Shown in pieces: positions 33,221 through 35,000 of a DNA stretch of 35,000 nt. The stretch is from the NCBI GenBank assembly GCA_018398765.1, contig JAHBMJ010004847.1:29866-64865 (forward strand), given 5' to 3'. The notes beneath the pieces are model-generated. The model was not told the DNA's origin and searched no databases. It saw nothing but the letters and a program-made list of their open reading frames with translations. Origin of the DNA: Chromera velia (lineage: Eukaryota; Sar; Chromeraceae). Made by a program: the position numbers and the translations under genes. Within the stretch, counting starts at the first letter, position 1, and each line of letters starts with the position of its first letter.

Positions 33221-33600
33221 TATGATGATGATGAGGAGGAGGAGGAGGAGATGACTGAACCCGCGAGCCTTAGCGCCAGCCATGCGCTAGCCCTCATATC
33301 TCAATGGCAAAGGGCAGTCTATGAGCATTCAAGTCACATTGCAAAGCTATCTAGGAGCACGCTAGCGATTGTTCATCTATAAAACGGCTAGCCAAACTTT
33401 AGGACTGCTAGTAGCTAGCAAATTAAGCGCTGCATGCGTCCCAGGATATCTCCAGGATCGATAAGTCCGGTTCTAGGCATACATGCATTGTCATGCAGTA
33501 ATGAGGGAACTGGCCTTTTGGGCGTCCCTCTGAAGAAAAAGCGAGAAGTACCGCCTTACACGCTCCTTAGCCTGCCCTATCCCACTACCCCGTTGGGCTT
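33221..33600. repeat. Long interspersed repeat, copy A (about 370 bp)
   Basis: Begins with ATG and then GAG trinucleotides, followed by AACCCGCGAGCC. Landmarks include CAATGGCAAAGGGCAGTCT, GAGCATTCAAGTCA, TTGCAAAGCTA, CCAGGATCGATAAGTC, GGCCTTTTGGGCGT, GAAGTACCGCCTTACA and GCTCCTTAGCCTGCCC. The same landmarks recur in the same order at 34355-34690. Confidence 0.8.
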
Positions 33601-34354
33601 CCTATGGCTTCTTGTCTTTTTCTATGGTCTGACACATACTTGTTCAATTAATATACGCTTCAATTGCCTATACCAGAGATTACTTAGTCTCTCATGCGGC
33701 ACCTCCGTTCCTAGTTCTGTTTGGATATAATTAAGCTGTCAGACGGTAAATCGGGTGATCAGTTAATTTTTATATACTTTTCTCTTCTATCACAATCAGT
33801 CACTGTCTTTGCAAACTGATTTAACCCCCCTGGCCCCCTTGGTTTGCTCGGGTTTGCTCCTCTTGACCTCTTTCAACAATACTAGCAACAATAATAATCA
33901 ATCCAGAATAAATTTGTTTAGAGATACAACACTGGCCGGACTTTGCTTTTACAGTCTGATCTAGCTGGCCATGAAGACTCAGCGGTGCTGTCATCCGTCC
34001 TGGAGGACCACTATATAAAGTAGTGCCAGTCTAATACTCTAGCTAGCACTTTATTCTATTGTTGTCCTCTAGACCTCTGTCTTTCTCAATCAGTTCATAC
34101 AATTGGCTGCTTCTCAGTACATCAGACTGATTGCATACTGATTACATACTTCTACGTATTGCTATCAATTAAAAATTTAACGTATGCAAAAATTATTTTT
34201 TTAAATACAGAGCTAGCTCGAGACTGTACATACGGCACGGCAAGATCTGCACCACTTTGGTCCCTTAGTGCTCACGTGCACCGCCATAAACAGACTAATT
34301 AAAAAAGAATAGGTGTTTACAATCAATGCAATCAATGTGTAATCATTATGCTAT

Positions 34355-34690
34355 GATTGAATGATGATGATGTGACTTAACCCGCCAGCCATTGTGTCCT
34401 AATGGCAAAGAGCAGTCTGTGAGCATTCAAGTCATATTGCAAAGCTAGGAGCATGCTAGCTAGCGATTGCTCACCTAAAGCGGCCGAACTTTAGAACTAT
34501 ACTTAGTCTAGCTAGCAAAGCACTGCACCCCAGGATCGATCAGTCTGGTCTTAGCCTTGTAGGCATACAACAATGAGGGCAGTGGCCTTTTGGGCATTCC
34601 TCTAAAGAAGAAGCAAGAAGTACTGTCTTACAAGCTCCTTGGCCTGCCCCACTTGGCCTGCCCCACCCCTTTAGCTCCCGCTACCCCATG
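34355..34690. repeat. Long interspersed repeat, copy B (about 335 bp)
   Basis: Same orientation as copy A and about 1.13 kb downstream. It begins with a GAT run and AACCCGCCAGCC, then TAATGGCAAAGAGCAGTCT, GAGCATTCAAGTCA, TTGCAAAGCTA, CCAGGATCGATCAGTC, GGCCTTTTGGGCAT, GAAGTACTGTCTTACA and GCTCCTTGGCCTGCCC. It has diverged by substitutions and small indels, indicating an old family. Confidence 0.8.
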
Positions 34691-34814
34691 CTACGGTGTA
34701 ACCCCCCCCTCAGGCTACCTCCAAGGCTCTGAGTCTGAGACTCTCTCTCTGTCGTGATACACCTCAGAGTCTTCTAAAGGCTAAGATAGAATCACTCTGT
34801 AGGGCTTATGAATG

Positions 34815-34860
34815 AATTGAGGCGGTTAAAGCCGGTGAGCCACCACTTAGGCTCTGGCCA
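34815..34860. repeat. GGTTAAAGCCGGT repeat, copy 2
   Basis: GGTTAAAGCCGGTGAGCC followed by AGGCTCTGGC, the second member of the family seen at 32690-32746 and in the same orientation. Confidence 0.75.
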
Positions 34861-35000
34861 ACCATGGGGTATGACATGCAATGTTGGTTTCAAATTGTTA
34901 ACCTAGTGCATTGACCTATTTACACATGACAACATGAACTCACGCCAACTTGGCTACACACTCCTCAACCGCCTTCATACCCGCCAGAGGCTAGAATGAA

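Larger units (their letters stand above)
32690..35000. other. AT-rich repeat region at the right edge
   Basis: No coding exon is supported. It is made of short microsatellites (GAT, GATT, GAG) and at least three repeat families, described separately, plus numerous CTAGC-type short words. It resembles the left repeat region and is probably layered decayed retroelements. Confidence 0.55.

Noticed and set aside
33434-33730. 98-residue open frame on the plus strand
   Set aside because: It lies in the interspersed repeat, and the second repeat copy does not keep the frame.
1-35000. tRNA or rRNA genes
   Set aside because: Scanning by eye for the T-loop GGTTCRA pattern with a matching acceptor stem and for rRNA-like blocks gave no convincing candidate.

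Overview
The window is nuclear DNA of a eukaryotic microbe. Genes are split by many short-to-medium introns with GT donors and mostly TGCAG acceptors, coding DNA is GC-richer than the AT-rich, repeat-filled spacers, and introns carry long dinucleotide and tetranucleotide tracts. Secreted serine proteases, a polycystin-like channel-family protein and TGCATGCA motifs fit an alveolate. A chromerid alga such as Chromera velia is my best guess, but that is inference; no rRNA or marker gene is present. All gene models were spliced by hand by matching reading phase across GT..AG junctions.

Layout. 39-539 (-): last two exons of a basic protein of unknown function. About 560-4570: AT-rich repeat DNA, including an 835-bp element with terminal inverted repeats. 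4571-7080 (-): a long decayed gene with many in-frame stops. 7927-14140 (+): a 13-exon gene for a 785-residue protein with five membrane segments resembling the polycystin-1 membrane core, then two IQ motifs, a C2 domain and a charged tail. 14141-14861: AT-rich spacer with a dispersed repeat. 14862-17922 (-): a three-exon gene for a predicted secreted or membrane-targeted orphan of 724 residues. 18034-18888: spacer with a near-perfect 30-bp-arm hairpin. 18889-22184 (-): a fusion of a Nudix hydrolase and a histidine phosphatase, probably with a basic leader exon. 22185-24392: GC-rich then AT-rich spacer. 24393-28749 (-): a secreted trypsin-fold (V8-like) protease with two P-domain-like modules. 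29438-31600 (+): a subtilisin (S8) protease with propeptide, complete triad and a C-terminal membrane anchor. 31601-35000: untranslated and repeat DNA with at least two repeat families.

How the genes relate. The two proteases are head to head across about 690 bp and both enter the secretory route, so shared control is plausible. The P domains, normally a partner of subtilisin-type convertases, sit on the trypsin-type neighbour. The other genes show no obvious pathway link.

Most notable signals. (1) Nearly half of the 26 inferred introns have C at donor position +3 (GTCAG or GTCTG types). (2) In the trypsin-type gene two such donors have grown into GTCA tandem repeats that begin exactly at the exon edge. 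(3) In the polycystin-like gene several exon edges with their splice sites are repeated in the adjoining intron. (4) The decayed gene keeps one frame for about 1.6 kb despite nine stops of all three kinds.
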